Of a stretch of 64,000 nucleotides of DNA, positions 9,630 to 20,222 are shown in pieces. Source of the stretch: Maniola hyperantus (taxonomy: Eukaryota > Arthropoda > Insecta > Lepidoptera > Nymphalidae); contig NC_048557.2 of the NCBI RefSeq assembly GCF_902806685.2, forward strand, positions 1,178,001-1,242,000, in the 5' to 3' direction. The notes beneath the pieces were generated by a model. It ran no database searches and was not told where the DNA came from. It worked only from the letters and a program-made list of their open reading frames with translations. The position numbers were made by a program, and so were the translations under genes. The first letter of the stretch is position 1. The number at the start of each line of letters is the position of its first letter.

Positions 9630-11809
9630 TTACAGAGTATGTAGCAAAGGCACAAAATAATATTCTGAAATATACTCAATGACAACAAGTTTACATTTTA
9701 TATGGGATAACTGGTAATTTTTTTCTTGTTTCGAAACATTAGTTGCACATTTATATATATTAAATAACGAAGACTTTACTGGTGTCTCAAAGACGTCTTC
9801 GACATCATTAATACAAAATCCTTTTAAACAAATCAGTCCCTCTTCACCGGAAGTAATAGATATTATTTCAACAACATCATTTTTAGATGTCAAGAACCAC
9901 TTATTTTGCATTTGAGGAGACAAAATAAAGCTGCCATGAAAAAGAACTGGAATCGGTCCATCTTTACTTCTGCATACTTTAACATAAGGAATTGTTTTGT
10001 GACTATCATTCATCACTCTCATCGCATCTAGTTCAATTGTATTTTTTTCATTTAATCGTTTAGCGATTTGTGCAAGTGGATTATTTCCTTGTCTCATTAA
10101 TTGTTTTATTTGGCCGAGTTTATTTTCAAACGGATAAGTATTAAAACTTTGGAGTTTACCAAATTTTTTAACCTCATCAATAATGTGTGACAAATTATGT
10201 ATATTGCTAGTCATATATTCCTCTCCATATAAGTCCCTAAAATGTTCTATGAAAAAAAATAAGAGTCGCTCGGCTAAACGAAAAAAAACAAAATATTCTT
10301 CGTTGGAACATATAGTTATTGCACAAAAGAAGGTTAGAAAGTGATGATAAGCTTCTCCGCACAATACGTCTTTCAAGATGATGAAACTCAGGTAATATAA
10401 AAAACAGCGATACTCTGACCCTTTCCAGTAAGGTAACACGTTGAGTGCTCTCATTTTTCTATGTATTTCTTTGGGTAATTTGCAACTTAACAGAAATTGA
10501 GAAACTTTTTCAATGTCCCTAGCGCACCATTTTGTGATGTATGTGCCAAAACTGCCATCTCTCCAGCCAGTTAAGAGTCTTTTCATAATTCCTAGATCAA
10601 TTAGGTGTAGAGCATCCCCAACAGGAAAATCTTCTACCATGTCAATAGGTAATTGCAATAGTGGCGAGTCATATTTGTGGTGTAACCCATACTTTTTTAA
10701 GCGAAAATCTTCATCATTTCTTTTTGGGCAACCCACTCTGCTAAATATCACAGTATGGGTTCGATGTGAATATTCACCTAATACTGTGCATTTCAAACAA
10801 CCGTGTTTTCCATTGAAGTTGCAAACTCCTGAAACATTTTAAGAAGTCCATAACTTCTTCACCAGTATTTTAATGTAACATGAGAAGCATTACGAAATCA
10901 AAGTATTTAAAAATTACAAAAAGTGTGTATAATGTTACCTTTTATCAAAGCTCTCGCCGGTGAATCGCAAAGAAAAGCTCGTAGTTTGACTCGGATTGTT
11001 TTTTGATTCCCTTGCTTATCATTTATAACTAAACCATTTTCTAGATCTTTCATTTCATTAACAAAGTTACTTAAATAGCCATCCAGATCAGTAGGCTTAC
11101 TTTGACCAGCATAAATACCAATGACAAAAACTGGAAAACTTGGAATTTCAAAAATATTGCATAGGATTGGCCAAAACTGTAGTTTTGAGCTATTGTATAC
11201 CGGCAGTCCATCAATATTGATATTAAGTAAAATTTCGTTTGGCACATTATTAATATTTGCCAAACGTTCCTTCAGACCACGTATTAGTCCATTATGCCAA
11301 TACTTGCCAGAATCCACAGATATAATTTTCACATCTAACGTGTTTGTCATTAAAAGTGTCCTGGGATCTTTTGGTAATACGAATGGCACTCTTTTATTTA
11401 AAATACTAAATAAGTCTTTAAGTGCAATATGCGGAATATTATACTCTAAAGCCCATTTTGCCACATGTGCGCGAAATTCAGAATCTTTTACAATATTTCC
11501 AAAAGTATTTTCGGTATTGTCATTGCTATCGTCACTTACAATACTCTGTTTTTCATAGAAATCTTCGTCACAACGATTTTCAGTGAAAAAAAGATGTGCG
11601 GAACCATCACTCTCTGTGTTTAAGTGGCTTGCCTGTAGATGGGAATCAAGACCACTACACGAAACTGCTTGTACTGTTGGCCTGTTTGTCTGTGCTTGTA
11701 AACAAGTGTCTACAGTTGCAAGTAAAGACGAATAATTTTGATTAAGTTTGCGCCTATACGTGCCGCTCCTTTTGTATTTCTTCCACTTTTTTAAATTAAC
11801 TTTAAACAT
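9630..11809 (-). CDS. EnSpm/CACTA-like transposase (two exons)
   Basis: Exons 11809-10939 and 10828-9630 join across a 110-bp intron (AAAG|GTAACA donor, tttcag acceptor), giving about 689 residues. Motifs resemble the transposase domain of animal EnSpm-type elements. These are NINIDGLPVY (candidate catalytic Asp, about 200), QFWPILC, FLCDSPARALIKG (candidate Asp, about 282), a CxxC-like cluster NGKHGCLKC (about 296-304), DALHLIDLGIMKRLL (about 362), NLSHIIDEV (about 502) and YPFENKLGQIKQL with a candidate Glu (about 525). The residues are my reading of a DDE arrangement, not a computed alignment. Both exons are open, so the enzyme may be intact. The N-terminus is basic (KKWKKYKRSGTYRRK), suiting DNA binding. 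The start is the first ATG of the open frame. The convergent DUF4806-like gene is its likely partner. Confidence 0.75.
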
Positions 11810-12361
11810 TTTGACCAGGCATGTTATATTGTCAAAACTCTCATGTTTCGGAGCAAAAAGACATAAGCCTTATTTTTTTTCCATATTATGGTTTCAAATA
11901 TGACTATTGTATAGCTTTATTACCCTTTATCGGTTATAAGATAGTTAAAGTATGACTAGTTTTACAGCAGCCAATATAAAAGCTTTTGTATGACCAAATT
12001 GGTGTAAGATGTCATATTGAAGTTGTAGTAGTGGCTAAAATGTGCCAGATATAACTTTTGTATGACTATGTATTAGCTATGACTCAATTGCTTTATAGCT
12101 ACGTCAAACAAACGTCTGTGCAACGAAGTTTTAATACCAAATTGCATTTCTACAAAAATGCAGCATGAATGATACTTGTATGATATTGCGTTTTAAAGCT
12201 TCCTAATATACAACGTCTATATGATAAATTAGTTGTAAAAGTACAAAATGTTATGACAAATTTGTTAGTTGGGTAGATATTACTACTCGTGTGCTCGTAT
12301 GGAGATGCAAGCAATGCATGGAAGGAATCGACTTCCCATTCAGATGGCTTTAGGCCACAAG

Positions 12362-12504
12362 ATACTTACTGCCGTACTCAGAGTCACCAATTGTTACTTA
12401 AGATTGAGTTAAAACGAGACAGATTTATGTGAGAGATGTAGCTCTGTCTCGTTTTAACTAAACTTAAGTAACGATTAAGCGACTCTGAGTACGGCAGTAA
12501 GTAT
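12362..12504. mobile_element. 143-bp foldback MITE
   Basis: Arms of about 60 nt start with atacttactgccgtactcag and end in its inverse, with a run of mismatches near the middle (cttaagattgagt against aacttaagt). The core is about 18 nt. It lies just outside the right end of the large transposon. Confidence 0.85.
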
Positions 12505-12554
12505 TATATTGTTAAATTGCAAAATGTTAATGTTTCAAAAAGAACAGCTGATTA

Positions 12555-12755
12555 TCTTCTTCTCAATAGGTCATGATGAAGCCTAGATAGCTCAACGGTT
12601 AAAAGAGCGTACTGAAATCCGAAAGGTCACCGGTTCAAACCCCACGCGTTGCACTATTGTCAAACCTACTCCTAGCACAAGCTTTACGCTTAATTGGAGG
12701 GGCAAGGGGAATAATAGTCAGCATAATAAACTTGGCTAATATTCTTTAAAAAAGA
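12555..12755 (+). mobile_element. SINE C copy
   Basis: The tRNA-derived head has atagctcaacggttaaaaga (A-box-like) and ggttcaaaccc (B box). The body has cctactcctagcacaagctt, and the end reads ggctaatattctttaaaaaa. The 5' extension ataggtcatgatgaagcct is shared with the inverted copy at 22.5-22.7 kb. Confidence 0.8.
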
Positions 12756-12757
12756 TT

Positions 12758-13203
12758 TGACGACCTCCCTGGTCAGTAGGGCTCTGTATTATAAGCAGGA
12801 GCTTCCGACAGGGGCCTATTAATCTAAATATATAAAAGGAAAAGGTGACTGACTGACTGACTGACTGACTGATCTATCAACGCACAGCTCAAACTACTGG
12901 ACGGATCGGACTGAAATTTGCTAAGAATCCGCTAAGAAAGGATTTTTGAAAATTTAACCTCTAAGGGGGTGAAATAGGGGTTTGAAATTTGTGTAGTCCA
13001 CGCGGACGAAGTCGCGAGCATAAGCTAGTGATACTATAATTTCTATCTTTTCTCTGGTTTGATCTATTGGGGGGCCTCGGTAGTGGATAGTTACCATTCT
13101 ACTGAGAAAGATATACGTGGATCAAAATGGGTTTAATAAAAACTGCCTTGGTTAATCCGCTTCCATCTTAGACTACATCATTTACAAGAGCTAATTTGTA
13201 TAT
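12758..13203 (+). mobile_element. Degraded SINE D split by repeat A
   Basis: The head (gacctccctgg) precedes 12821. The remainder (tctctggtttgatct ... ggtttaataaaaactgcc) resumes after 13029. The intervening DNA is a complete repeat A, so A inserted into D. Confidence 0.65.
12821..13029 (+). mobile_element. Repeat A, complete, inside SINE D
   Basis: The 5' end is tatataaaaggaaaaggtga with about six TGAC units, and the 3' end is gcgagcataagctagt. Confidence 0.85.
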
Positions 13204-13425
13204 CCATCCATCCATCCATTTTATCCATCCATATATCTAAAGTGTGTCTGTCTTCCTGTCTATCTGCTAGCTTTTCACAGCCTATCCGTTTGACCGATTT
13301 TGATGAAATTTGGTAAAGACATAGCTTGCATCCCGGGGAAAGACAAAGGCTACTTTTGATCCTGGAAAATTAAAGATTTTTAAAAACGTGAATCTAGTTC
13401 TGAATAAAATGAAAATGCCCACGCC
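13204..13425 (+). mobile_element. Repeat I-like fragment without its 3' tail
   Basis: It carries gctagcttttcacagcctat, gaccgattttgatgaaattt, a cccgggga-like motif and gatttttaaaaacgtgaatc. These recur in the repeat I copies at 50.7-51.0 and 56.8-57.0 kb. Confidence 0.55.
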
Positions 13426-13775
13426 TGTTACGCCCACGTTTGAACCTAAAAACAATTCATTGTCAACGCAGCCCCGGAACAAACCATAGTAATTCTCATA
13501 TTTATCTCAGTTAATCCTTTTTAACACTGCAAACGATTTTGTCAGCGTCCACACCTGTCCGCCTGATGTATTTATTGTGGTTGTGTGGCGGATATCACAC
13601 CCGCACTTGCTTGATGATGTAAAACAACGATGCTGATGGATCTTGAAAGCTTTTAATCATACAAAATGTAAGGATGTCGGAGATTAATTTGGCTTAACAC
13701 AAAAAGGGATTGCAGTTAATTTACGTCTTCCGCAATTTGAAGTTCGCTCGAGTTTCGACTTGTAAGTCCGCATCA

Positions 13776-13910
13776 TGATCAACCCATCGCCGGTCCTCTA
13801 CTGAGTACGGGTCTCCTCTCAGAATGAGAAGGATTTAGGCCATAGTCTTCCACGCTGGCCCAGTGATTGGCAGACTTCACACACCTATGAAAACATGAAG
13901 AAGGCATGCA
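13776..13910 (-). mobile_element. SINE B tail fragment
   Basis: It shows catcatgatcaacccatcgccgg-type sequence and a diverged body up to ttcacacacctatgaaaaca. Confidence 0.6.
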
Positions 13911-14163
13911 TGCAATTTTGAGGAGGAAATAAAAGCTGAAAGTTGGTATAGTGATCCTTCTGCGTTGCCTGGTGCCTCCCAAGGCAACACCGGTTCTTGC
14001 TATGTATTTATCGTTATTTGATTCTTGATCCGATCGTTAATTAATAGCGTCAAAATGTGTCTTATTCAAAGTCAAAGTCAAAGCTAAATTCAATATACTT
14101 AGGTGCTTACCATTTGTACAGTCTCTGTAATGGCTTGCTGAATTTATATAAGAGAATTGATGT

Positions 14164-14402
14164 AATCATCATCATCATGACCATCCCATCGTCAGCTCAC
14201 TACAGAGTACGAGTCTCCTCTCAGAGTGAGAAGGGTTATGGCCATAGTCTACCACGCTGGCCATGTGCGGATTGGTAGACTTCACACACCTTTGAGAACA
14301 TTATGGAAAACTCTCAGGCATGCAGGTTTCCTCACGATGTTTTCCTTCACTATTACAGCAAGTGATTTAATTAATTAAAACGCACATAACTCCGAAAAGT
14401 AT
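14164..14402 (-). mobile_element. SINE B without its tRNA-like head
   Basis: It runs from the (ATG)n tail to cataactccgaaaagt and then breaks into unrelated sequence where the B-box region should follow. Confidence 0.75.
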
Positions 14403-14740
14403 TGAAGTATTGATGTAATGGTGATACTTAGGATAATAGGAGTTCCAAACGCGTTTCATACTAAAACACCCGTCTTTTGCCTCTTGCATCTGTTTAACAA
14501 ATGTAGGTACTTGCCTGCGTAAAATTGTAAATCTCACTGTTATTTTATTGCCTGAAAATATTTTCCTCTGCTCAGATCCCGATCACCCAAACAGTCATCA
14601 ACATAAATTTTCGTGGAACAACGTTCTCCGATGTACTTCTCAGTTCTCAGGTGATACACCGACTGAGTAACATTTCACCAGAACGAATTAGTTTTATGCG
14701 AGAAGCAACATTAAGTTAAGGAAAATTTATGTAAAATAAT

Positions 14741-15060
14741 ACATCTATACTCCTAATAAATAAAATTGAAGTGTCTGTCTGTAATTACGAAATAACTACC
14801 TCGTATTATATAAGCTCATATGGTTTTTTGAAGTTTACCGTAATTGAAGCACACGTTTTTAAGATTTTTGTCTGTTTGTCTGTCTGTTTGAACGGGCTAA
14901 TCTTCGGAACGGATGAAACTATTTTGACGGGACTTTCACAGACAAGTAGAGAATTAACCAAGGAGTAACATAGGCTATTTTTTAACCGACTTTCAAAAAA
15001 GGAGGAGTTGTGTATTTCTACCTATATACACCGAAATCTCCGAGATTTCTGAACCGATAT
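14741..15060 (+). mobile_element. Repeat K fragment (retroposon-like)
   Basis: It starts ctaataaataaaattgaagt and runs through gtctgtctgtttgaacgggc to the segment aaaaaaggaggag. That last segment recurs at about 37.45-37.48 kb. Confidence 0.45.
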
Positions 15061-15930
15061 GCAAACAAAACATTCAAATCATCATATTATCTGTTTGAGC
15101 TGAGCGCTACAATGCCACGGACGGACAAACGGTCAAACTTATAACATCTCTTTCTTACCGGCGGTAAAAAACGATAGAATTTTTTTTTCGACTCGATTTT
15201 TTTAAGCCAACTTGTTTTGAACCGGGAACCGGGTTTCTTTTCAGAATTCAGATGCGTCTTGCCAATCATCTCATAAATATAAGCTACTCCAAGCAGGTCC
15301 AAAAAGGGTCTAAGTGACCCAAAAGCCGACCGCAAAACCGCAACTAAACTACAATTTTGCAATCGACTTGCCAACCAAATGCAGATTGTCTCTGTAGAGT
15401 TGTAGACAATAAAATGTGGTCCAGCCATTTTCTTATACCTACCTAATCTTAAAGTATAATCACGGAATTGGGAATCAGCTTATTTGTATTGTTGTAGATA
15501 CATCTACATACTTACAATTTTTCAAAAATGCTGCCTCAAATAATAATAAATATTATTATCATGACCCTTTAAGTGTCTCGTTATGAATGAAACCAATCGA
15601 TCTCGCAAACGGAAAAGAAATTAAACCCGACAATAAAATATCAGGAAACGCTTACCGATAAAACAATAAATAATTTCGGGAGCTTTTCAACTCAGAACCT
15701 GGAGACAAAGGGTTGGTGATCCTTTGTTCTGCGTTTACTGTATTTTTGCTGGCCCTACGCCAGGCACACTACGGCGTTTTTAAACGGGCTAGATTTTTGT
15801 GACAATTTCTCCTTTTCACCGGCGACGACGAGGTCTCTGATTTCTAACGTTACCTGGACGTAAAATCACGCCAAGGTCTCGGGGATGTATGGACTGACTT
15901 GACCACGTGGAACCAACCTATGCTCCCCAA
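15061..15930. other. Intergenic, no supported gene
   Basis: An open frame of 113 codons lies on the minus strand (15087-15428). It has no recognised domain and no splice context, and it directly continues repeat K, so I read it as repeat-derived. Confidence 0.4.
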
Positions 15931-15949
15931 CGTCAACGTCAACCTCAGC

Positions 15950-16138
15950 CGTAATCTGTGGCCCTACCGCGGTTGTTTGACAGCTACAATGTCACGATCG
16001 CAATCATCTCTGATTGGTTAATGCTCGCTCACTATTGGCCACAATGCATTGTTGCAAGAAGAATCGCACAAATTCAGCCAATCAGAACAATTGAGATTGT
16101 AATAATGATTGATGCAGGTTTTAGACAATCGCCCTACT
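15950..16138 (+). mobile_element. Repeat M copy (MITE-like)
   Basis: It shares tgacagctacaatgtcacga, gctcgctcactattggc and attcagccaatcagaaca with 1310-1410 and, inverted, with 35262-35455. It is about 190 bp and non-coding. Confidence 0.6.
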
Positions 16139-16483
16139 GAACCTCACAGAAAGCGCCCTTAGGAAGACATTGTCCCAATCTCTTCGAGCCCTAGGATTCA
16201 CTTCTAAGCTAACCTTTGCACTTGCCATTCCGGACGCTTCCAATGGTTTGTATCACGCTTGAATCTTACTCATGTTTTTTTTAAATAATTGATCTCACGT
16301 ATCTGTAAACTATTTACTACTTATTCATATTTCATGTTTGGGAAGGAACTGGCCCATAGGACACGAGATTTTTTAGTTTAGGGGTCAGGATTCCAGAGAA
16401 ATGAACTATACTGATAGAATTCCTCCCCGATGCACGGTGAGACAGACAGACATACATTTAGAGACTGTCTATAGTGTCTAGAG

Positions 16484-16718
16484 TAATCTAGATATATAAA
16501 AGGAAAGCTGTCTGACTTACTAACTGACTCACTGACTGATCTATCAACGTACAGCTCAAACCACTGGACGGATTCGGCGGAAATTTGGTATGGAGATAGC
16601 TATTATGATATAGGCTTCCGCTTAAAAAGGATTTTTGAAAATTCAACCCCTAATAGGGTAAAATAGGGATTTGAAATTTGTATAGACGACGCGGACTAAG
16701 TCACAAGCATAAGCTAGT
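16484..16718 (+). mobile_element. Repeat A, diverged copy
   Basis: The 5' end is tagatatataaaaggaaa and the body is atctatcaacgtacagctca. The 3' end, acaagcataagctagtga, carries substitutions. Confidence 0.75.
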
Positions 16719-17130
16719 GAACGACAAAGTAAGTACCTACTTATAGAAATACTGCGCAAACCGTAGTTTTTATTACTGGGCAATACCATTCAGCAAGCTG
16801 CAAGTGTATAGCCCGTTTGCGTGGCACATTAAATCACACAGCTATCAAATGATCGTCGGACTTTTATTGGTCTCCCTGCATCAAATGTGCCATCTTTCTT
16901 CAAGATGGCGTGGATCTGCGAACACTGTGATGTCTTCCGCCTTTCCCAGCTGTGTTCAATGTCAGCGGCGACGGAGCGGGGAGATGTTTAGTGCTGTTTA
17001 AGTATTGTACTTTATATTAATAGCTCTTTATCAAAGTAAAGGCGAAGATCATTTGATGTTTGTGTGTCACAAAATTTTAGTACATGTCAAGCACTGGTCA
17101 CTTGGGAAAATATTCAGAAGGTGCCCAAGT
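16719..17130. other. No gene seen
   Basis: Short open frames near 16.8-17.0 kb have no domain, no splice context and no in-window relatives. Confidence 0.4.
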
Positions 17131-17292
17131 GTAGTCTGCGACAGATTAAGATGGCAATTGGGGTATGAGGCGGGGGGAAGTCCCGCAGACCCCACGTCAG
17201 CCGCGCTTGCCCGCAACGCGTCAGCGCGGGGGCTGTCCGCGTGTGCAGGGCGTTCCTTCCCCGATTGCCATCTCGATCTGTCGCGTACTATC
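17131..17292. mobile_element. MITE E copy
   Basis: Diverged left end gtagtctgcgacagattaag; right end cgatctgtcgcgtactatc. The GC-rich core (about 100 bp) contains an internal inverted gggg/cccc pattern. Confidence 0.7.
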
Positions 17293-17344
17293 ACGAAAGA
17301 CAATTATTGTGTATCTCTTTATAGCATACCTACTTACCAAAAAA

Positions 17345-17450
17345 TAAATTCTAAGGATTCTTTTAGTATGGGCCTCAAAAGAAAGCTCAGAGTCACTCAA
17401 CGGGCAATGGAGAGAGCTAGTTATAGGTATTTACTCAGAGTTTTTATTTG
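17345..17450 (+). pseudogene. RTE LINE fragment
   Basis: A short frame with LKRKLRVTQRAMERASY resembles the LKVCQRAMERSILGI segment in the RTE 3' region at 42.9-43.4 kb. It is a fragment only. Confidence 0.5.
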
Positions 17451-17714
17451 ACGCAACTAACAATAAACAGCTAGTTTAAACAAAACACTGTAAATTATAC
17501 GAATAGTAAATTATTTTATTATTATTATTTTAAAAATGTAAAAAACATGATTGGCACAAAAATACAAGTCTGTCATAAAATAATATAATTATGTAAAGAA
17601 CCGTTGCGACGTCTAGTAACCATATACATTTCTTCTTGGCGTAAAACCAACTGGTTTCGGCTTTCAGTAGTTAACTGTAAAGTACGGAGGTGGTTTAAAA
17701 CAACAGTCACTTAA

Positions 17715-18110
17715 ATAAATATTCATATGAAAGGGCATTCCCTGTACATTCTAAAACAGATTTTTATGCATTATTAATGCTTATTTTTGACTAGCTTATG
17801 CTCGCGACTTCGTCCGCGTGGATTACACAAATTTCAAACCCCTGTTTCCCCCCCTTAGGGGTTGAATTTTCAAAAATCCTTTCTTAGCGGATGCCTACGT
17901 CATAATAGCTATCTGCATGCCAAATTTCAGCCCGTTCCGTCCAGTAGTTTGAGCTGTGCGTTGATAGATCAGTCAGTCAGTCAGTCAGTCACCTTTTCCT
18001 TTTATGCTTATTTTTGATTTATCGCGCAAAATATCGAAAAAAAACGCGCGCGCACGGAATCCTCGGTGCGCGAGTCTGACTCGCACTTGGCCGGTTTTTC
18101 CTTTTGAGTT
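17715..18110 (+). mobile_element. Repeat H split by repeat A
   Basis: The H segment catatgaaagggcattccct up to atgcttatttttga is followed by repeat A. It then resumes with atgcttatttttgatttatc and ends gactcgcacttggccggttt. The 14-bp repeat at the join marks the insertion. Confidence 0.85.
17791..18003 (-). mobile_element. Repeat A with perfect 14-bp target duplication
   Basis: The 213-bp element lies between two identical copies of atgcttatttttga (17777-17790 and 18004-18017). This fixes both element ends: ctagcttatgctcgcgactt on one side and aaaaggaaaaggtgac (minus strand) on the other. The duplication length fits target-primed reverse transcription. Confidence 0.92.
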
Positions 18111-18359
18111 ACGGAACCTAAAAAAAGCTAATAGGAAACCGCTCGATGGTCTGAACGACTGAATATTCTTACTTATACACACACCTTTCAGACTTCGTCA
18201 GTAATCCAATATTAGATCTGCCTACCATAACCTTACGAAAAATGAATAAATATGTGCTAACGAAATAAATCACTATATTATTATTTTCCCGGAAAAACAG
18301 AATCGAGTCATGGAAAATTCGTGAAAAATTTGGTTTCATATTCTGATTTTCCGGTGTGT

Positions 18360-18996
18360 TTTAGGGTTCTGTATCTCCATAGAGAAAAAACCCTTAAAGG
18401 ATCCCTTCGTTGTGTCTGTCGTGTCTGTCAAGAGTCAAGACCCGTCAAGGAAATCAAAATCTCTAGTTACCTCCCGTTGAGTCGTTGACATGAAAGGTAA
18501 GCACAAGGGGAAAATTCGGAAACCGTGAATTTGTGGCTATGTACATCACAAAAATCAGCGGGCGATGGAGAGCTATGCTTGGAGTTTCTCTACGTGATCA
18601 AATCAGAAATGAGGAGATCCGTAGAACTAGAGTAACCGACATAGCTCAACGGGTTGCGAAGTTGAAGTGGCAATGGGCAGGGCACATAGTTCGTACAACC
18701 GATAGACATTGGGGTCCCTAAGGTGCTGGAATGGCGACCTCGCACGGAAGACGTAGCGTTGGAAGACCCCCTGGGTGGACGGATGACATCAGACGAGTCG
18801 CAGGGAGCCGCTGGATCCAGGTAGCGCAAGACCTTGTGAAGACCTCTTGTGGAAACCCTACAAGAGACCTATGTCCAGCAGTGGACGACTATTGGTTGAT
18901 CATTATGATGATGATGATGACATCACAAAAAAATTAAATTGTTATTTCTCGTACAGGACCCTTCGTGTACGAGTTTGACTCGCACTTAACCAGCTT
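18360..18996 (+). mobile_element. Repeat H split by an RTE fragment
   Basis: It starts ttttagggttctgtatctcc and reaches the conserved accgtgaatttgtgg and acatcacaaaaa. It resumes after the insertion and ends tttgactcgcacttaaccag. Confidence 0.8.
18555..18919 (+). pseudogene. 5'-truncated RTE LINE 3' end with 12-bp target duplication
   Basis: It is flanked by identical acatcacaaaaa copies (18543-18554 and 18920-18931). It encodes, with a frame break near 18720, the RTE C-terminal region (RRTRVTDIAQRV, KLKWQWAGHIVRTTDRHWGP) and ends in an (ATG)n tail. The frame break makes it non-coding. Confidence 0.9.
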
Positions 18997-19523
18997 TTAT
19001 TTATTTTTCACAAAATCTATATTGAGTTTAGTGGTGCGTATCGTTTGCGGAGATTTGTTGACTTTTATTATACTGTTATATTGCTTTTAAACGGTTACCT
19101 CGATTGATATGGTGTTCAAATTGTAGAAGTAATGTTCTTACATGAAATTATTTATCAGGTGTAGAATAGTTTATTGGCAATTCTGAGAAGCGTCTCATCT
19201 AATAGGCGTTGAAGGCAATAAAACAAAAAGGTATCCTACGCCAAGGCATAAACAGGGTGATATACGTCCCTACTTTGCTAGAAATAGTTTTTCTTGATCC
19301 TATCATCCTATAGTTTCTATTTTTGACATAATGGTCCTAATTCTTCTTTAACCCAGTATCTACCCCTATTTATTTTGAATATTTTTTGTCGTCTTTGTAG
19401 GATATTAGCATTTACTTCAGATTGAGCATTTGTGTCTGAGTGTTTCATTCGATGGAGTGTTTGCGTAAAATTACCTGGGAAATAAAGAGCTGCCGAACAT
19501 TCAAATAGGTTAGGTAAATAGGT
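18997..19523. other. No gene or shared repeat seen
   Basis: A minus-strand AATAAA at 19369-19374, about 320 nt past the stop of the exon at 19695, could serve as its polyadenylation signal. Another lies at 19064-19069. Confidence 0.35.
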
Positions 19524-19684
19524 ACAGTACGCGCCAGAAAATAATGTACATCAACCTGTACAATGACATTTCGGCTTTGTAGAGCGTTGTCTCATACCTA
19601 TGTGACGTCTCAACGACAGAGGCAATGGTCTACAAAACCACTTTCTTAAGGTCGATGTACATTATTTTTTGCTGCGCACTGTAG
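19524..19684. mobile_element. MITE F copy
   Basis: Ends are acagtacgcgccagaaaata and its near inverse tgctgcgcactgt. Inner inverted segments are gagcgttgtctc and gaggcaatggtct. It lies about 10 bp beyond the stop codon of the neighbouring exon, so it would be in that gene's 3' UTR. Confidence 0.8.
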
Positions 19685-19694
19685 CACACCTTTG

Positions 19695-19906
19695 TTAGTA
19701 CAATCTCTCTCCATCATAAGGAGCTGCATCAAGCTCTGGTTGCCTGTCGCCCTCGGGCGGCAGTCCCCACCGTGGCCGGCAGCCATTGTGCGCGTAGTAA
19801 CGTGGGAAGCGATCATCGCGAATCATTTCGTACGCCAGACGTGCTACGCTTTGCTGGTATTCGCTAATTCCGGTTTTGTATAGAGACGGTCGGACGTAGC
19901 CGAGGA
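19695..19906 (-). CDS. Alternative last exon (b) of an unidentified host gene
   Basis: The exon follows a good acceptor (ttttatttccag) and is open for 70 codons to TAA. It begins in phase 1 and fits the donor at 23196, giving the junction P|VLGYVRPSLYKTGI. The encoded tail includes YQQSVARLAYEMIRDDRFPR and NGCRPRWGLPPEGD. It is Arg/Tyr-rich and ends GERLY. No family was recognised. Codon use is GC-richer than the flanks, as in a real coding exon. A SINE B lies immediately upstream in the intron. It is mutually exclusive with the exon at 21176-21381. Confidence 0.65.
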
Positions 19907-19922
19907 CTGGAAATAAAACATT

Positions 19923-20222
19923 CATGATCAAACCATCGCCGGCTCACTACAGAGCACGGGTCTCCTCTCAGAGTGAGAATGGTTTTGGCCATAGTTTACC
20001 ACGTTGGCCATGTGCGGATTGGTAGACTTCACACACCTTTGAGAACATTATGGAGAACTCTTAGCCATGCAGGTAGGCCTCAGGATGTTTTCCTTCACCG
20101 TTGAAGCAAGTGATATTTAATTGCTTAAAACGTACATAACTCCGAAAAGTTGGTGCGTGCCCGGGATCGAACCCCCGACCTCCGTTTAAAAGGCGGACGT
20201 CCCGATTACTAGCTTCACAGCT
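19923..20222 (-). mobile_element. SINE B abutting a splice acceptor
   Basis: It runs from the head (degraded near 20200) to the tail catgatcaaacc and ends about 15 bp before the acceptor of the exon at 19906. It lies in the sense orientation of the host gene. Confidence 0.85.

Larger units (their letters stand above)
4186..12273. mobile_element. EnSpm/CACTA-like DNA transposon carrying three ORFs
   Basis: The left end reads CCCAACTAGCAAA and the right end is its near inverse, TTTGTTAGTTGGG, each flanked by TA. Subterminal motifs recur in inverted orientation on the two sides, for example tacaaaagttata near 4209 and tataacttttgta near 12050. Inside are a minus-strand transposase, a convergent plus-strand DUF4806-like gene and a small CxxC ORF. 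A 10-nt inverted match (cacacgagta) also lies just outside each end, so the true terminus may be about 10-20 bp further out. The transposase and DUF4806 frames are open, so the element may be fairly young. The insertions between them are later or non-coding. Confidence 0.7.

Noticed and set aside
10513..11558. Plus-strand open frames of 109 and 145 codons
   Set aside because: They are antisense shadows of the transposase exons.
12577..12650. Possible tRNA gene at the SINE C head
   Set aside because: It is repeated at 22.7, 45.7 and 58.0 kb with the same downstream body, so it is a SINE promoter and not a free tRNA gene.
15087..15428. 113-codon minus-strand open frame
   Set aside because: It directly continues repeat K sequence. 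No start context and no domain. Read as repeat-derived.
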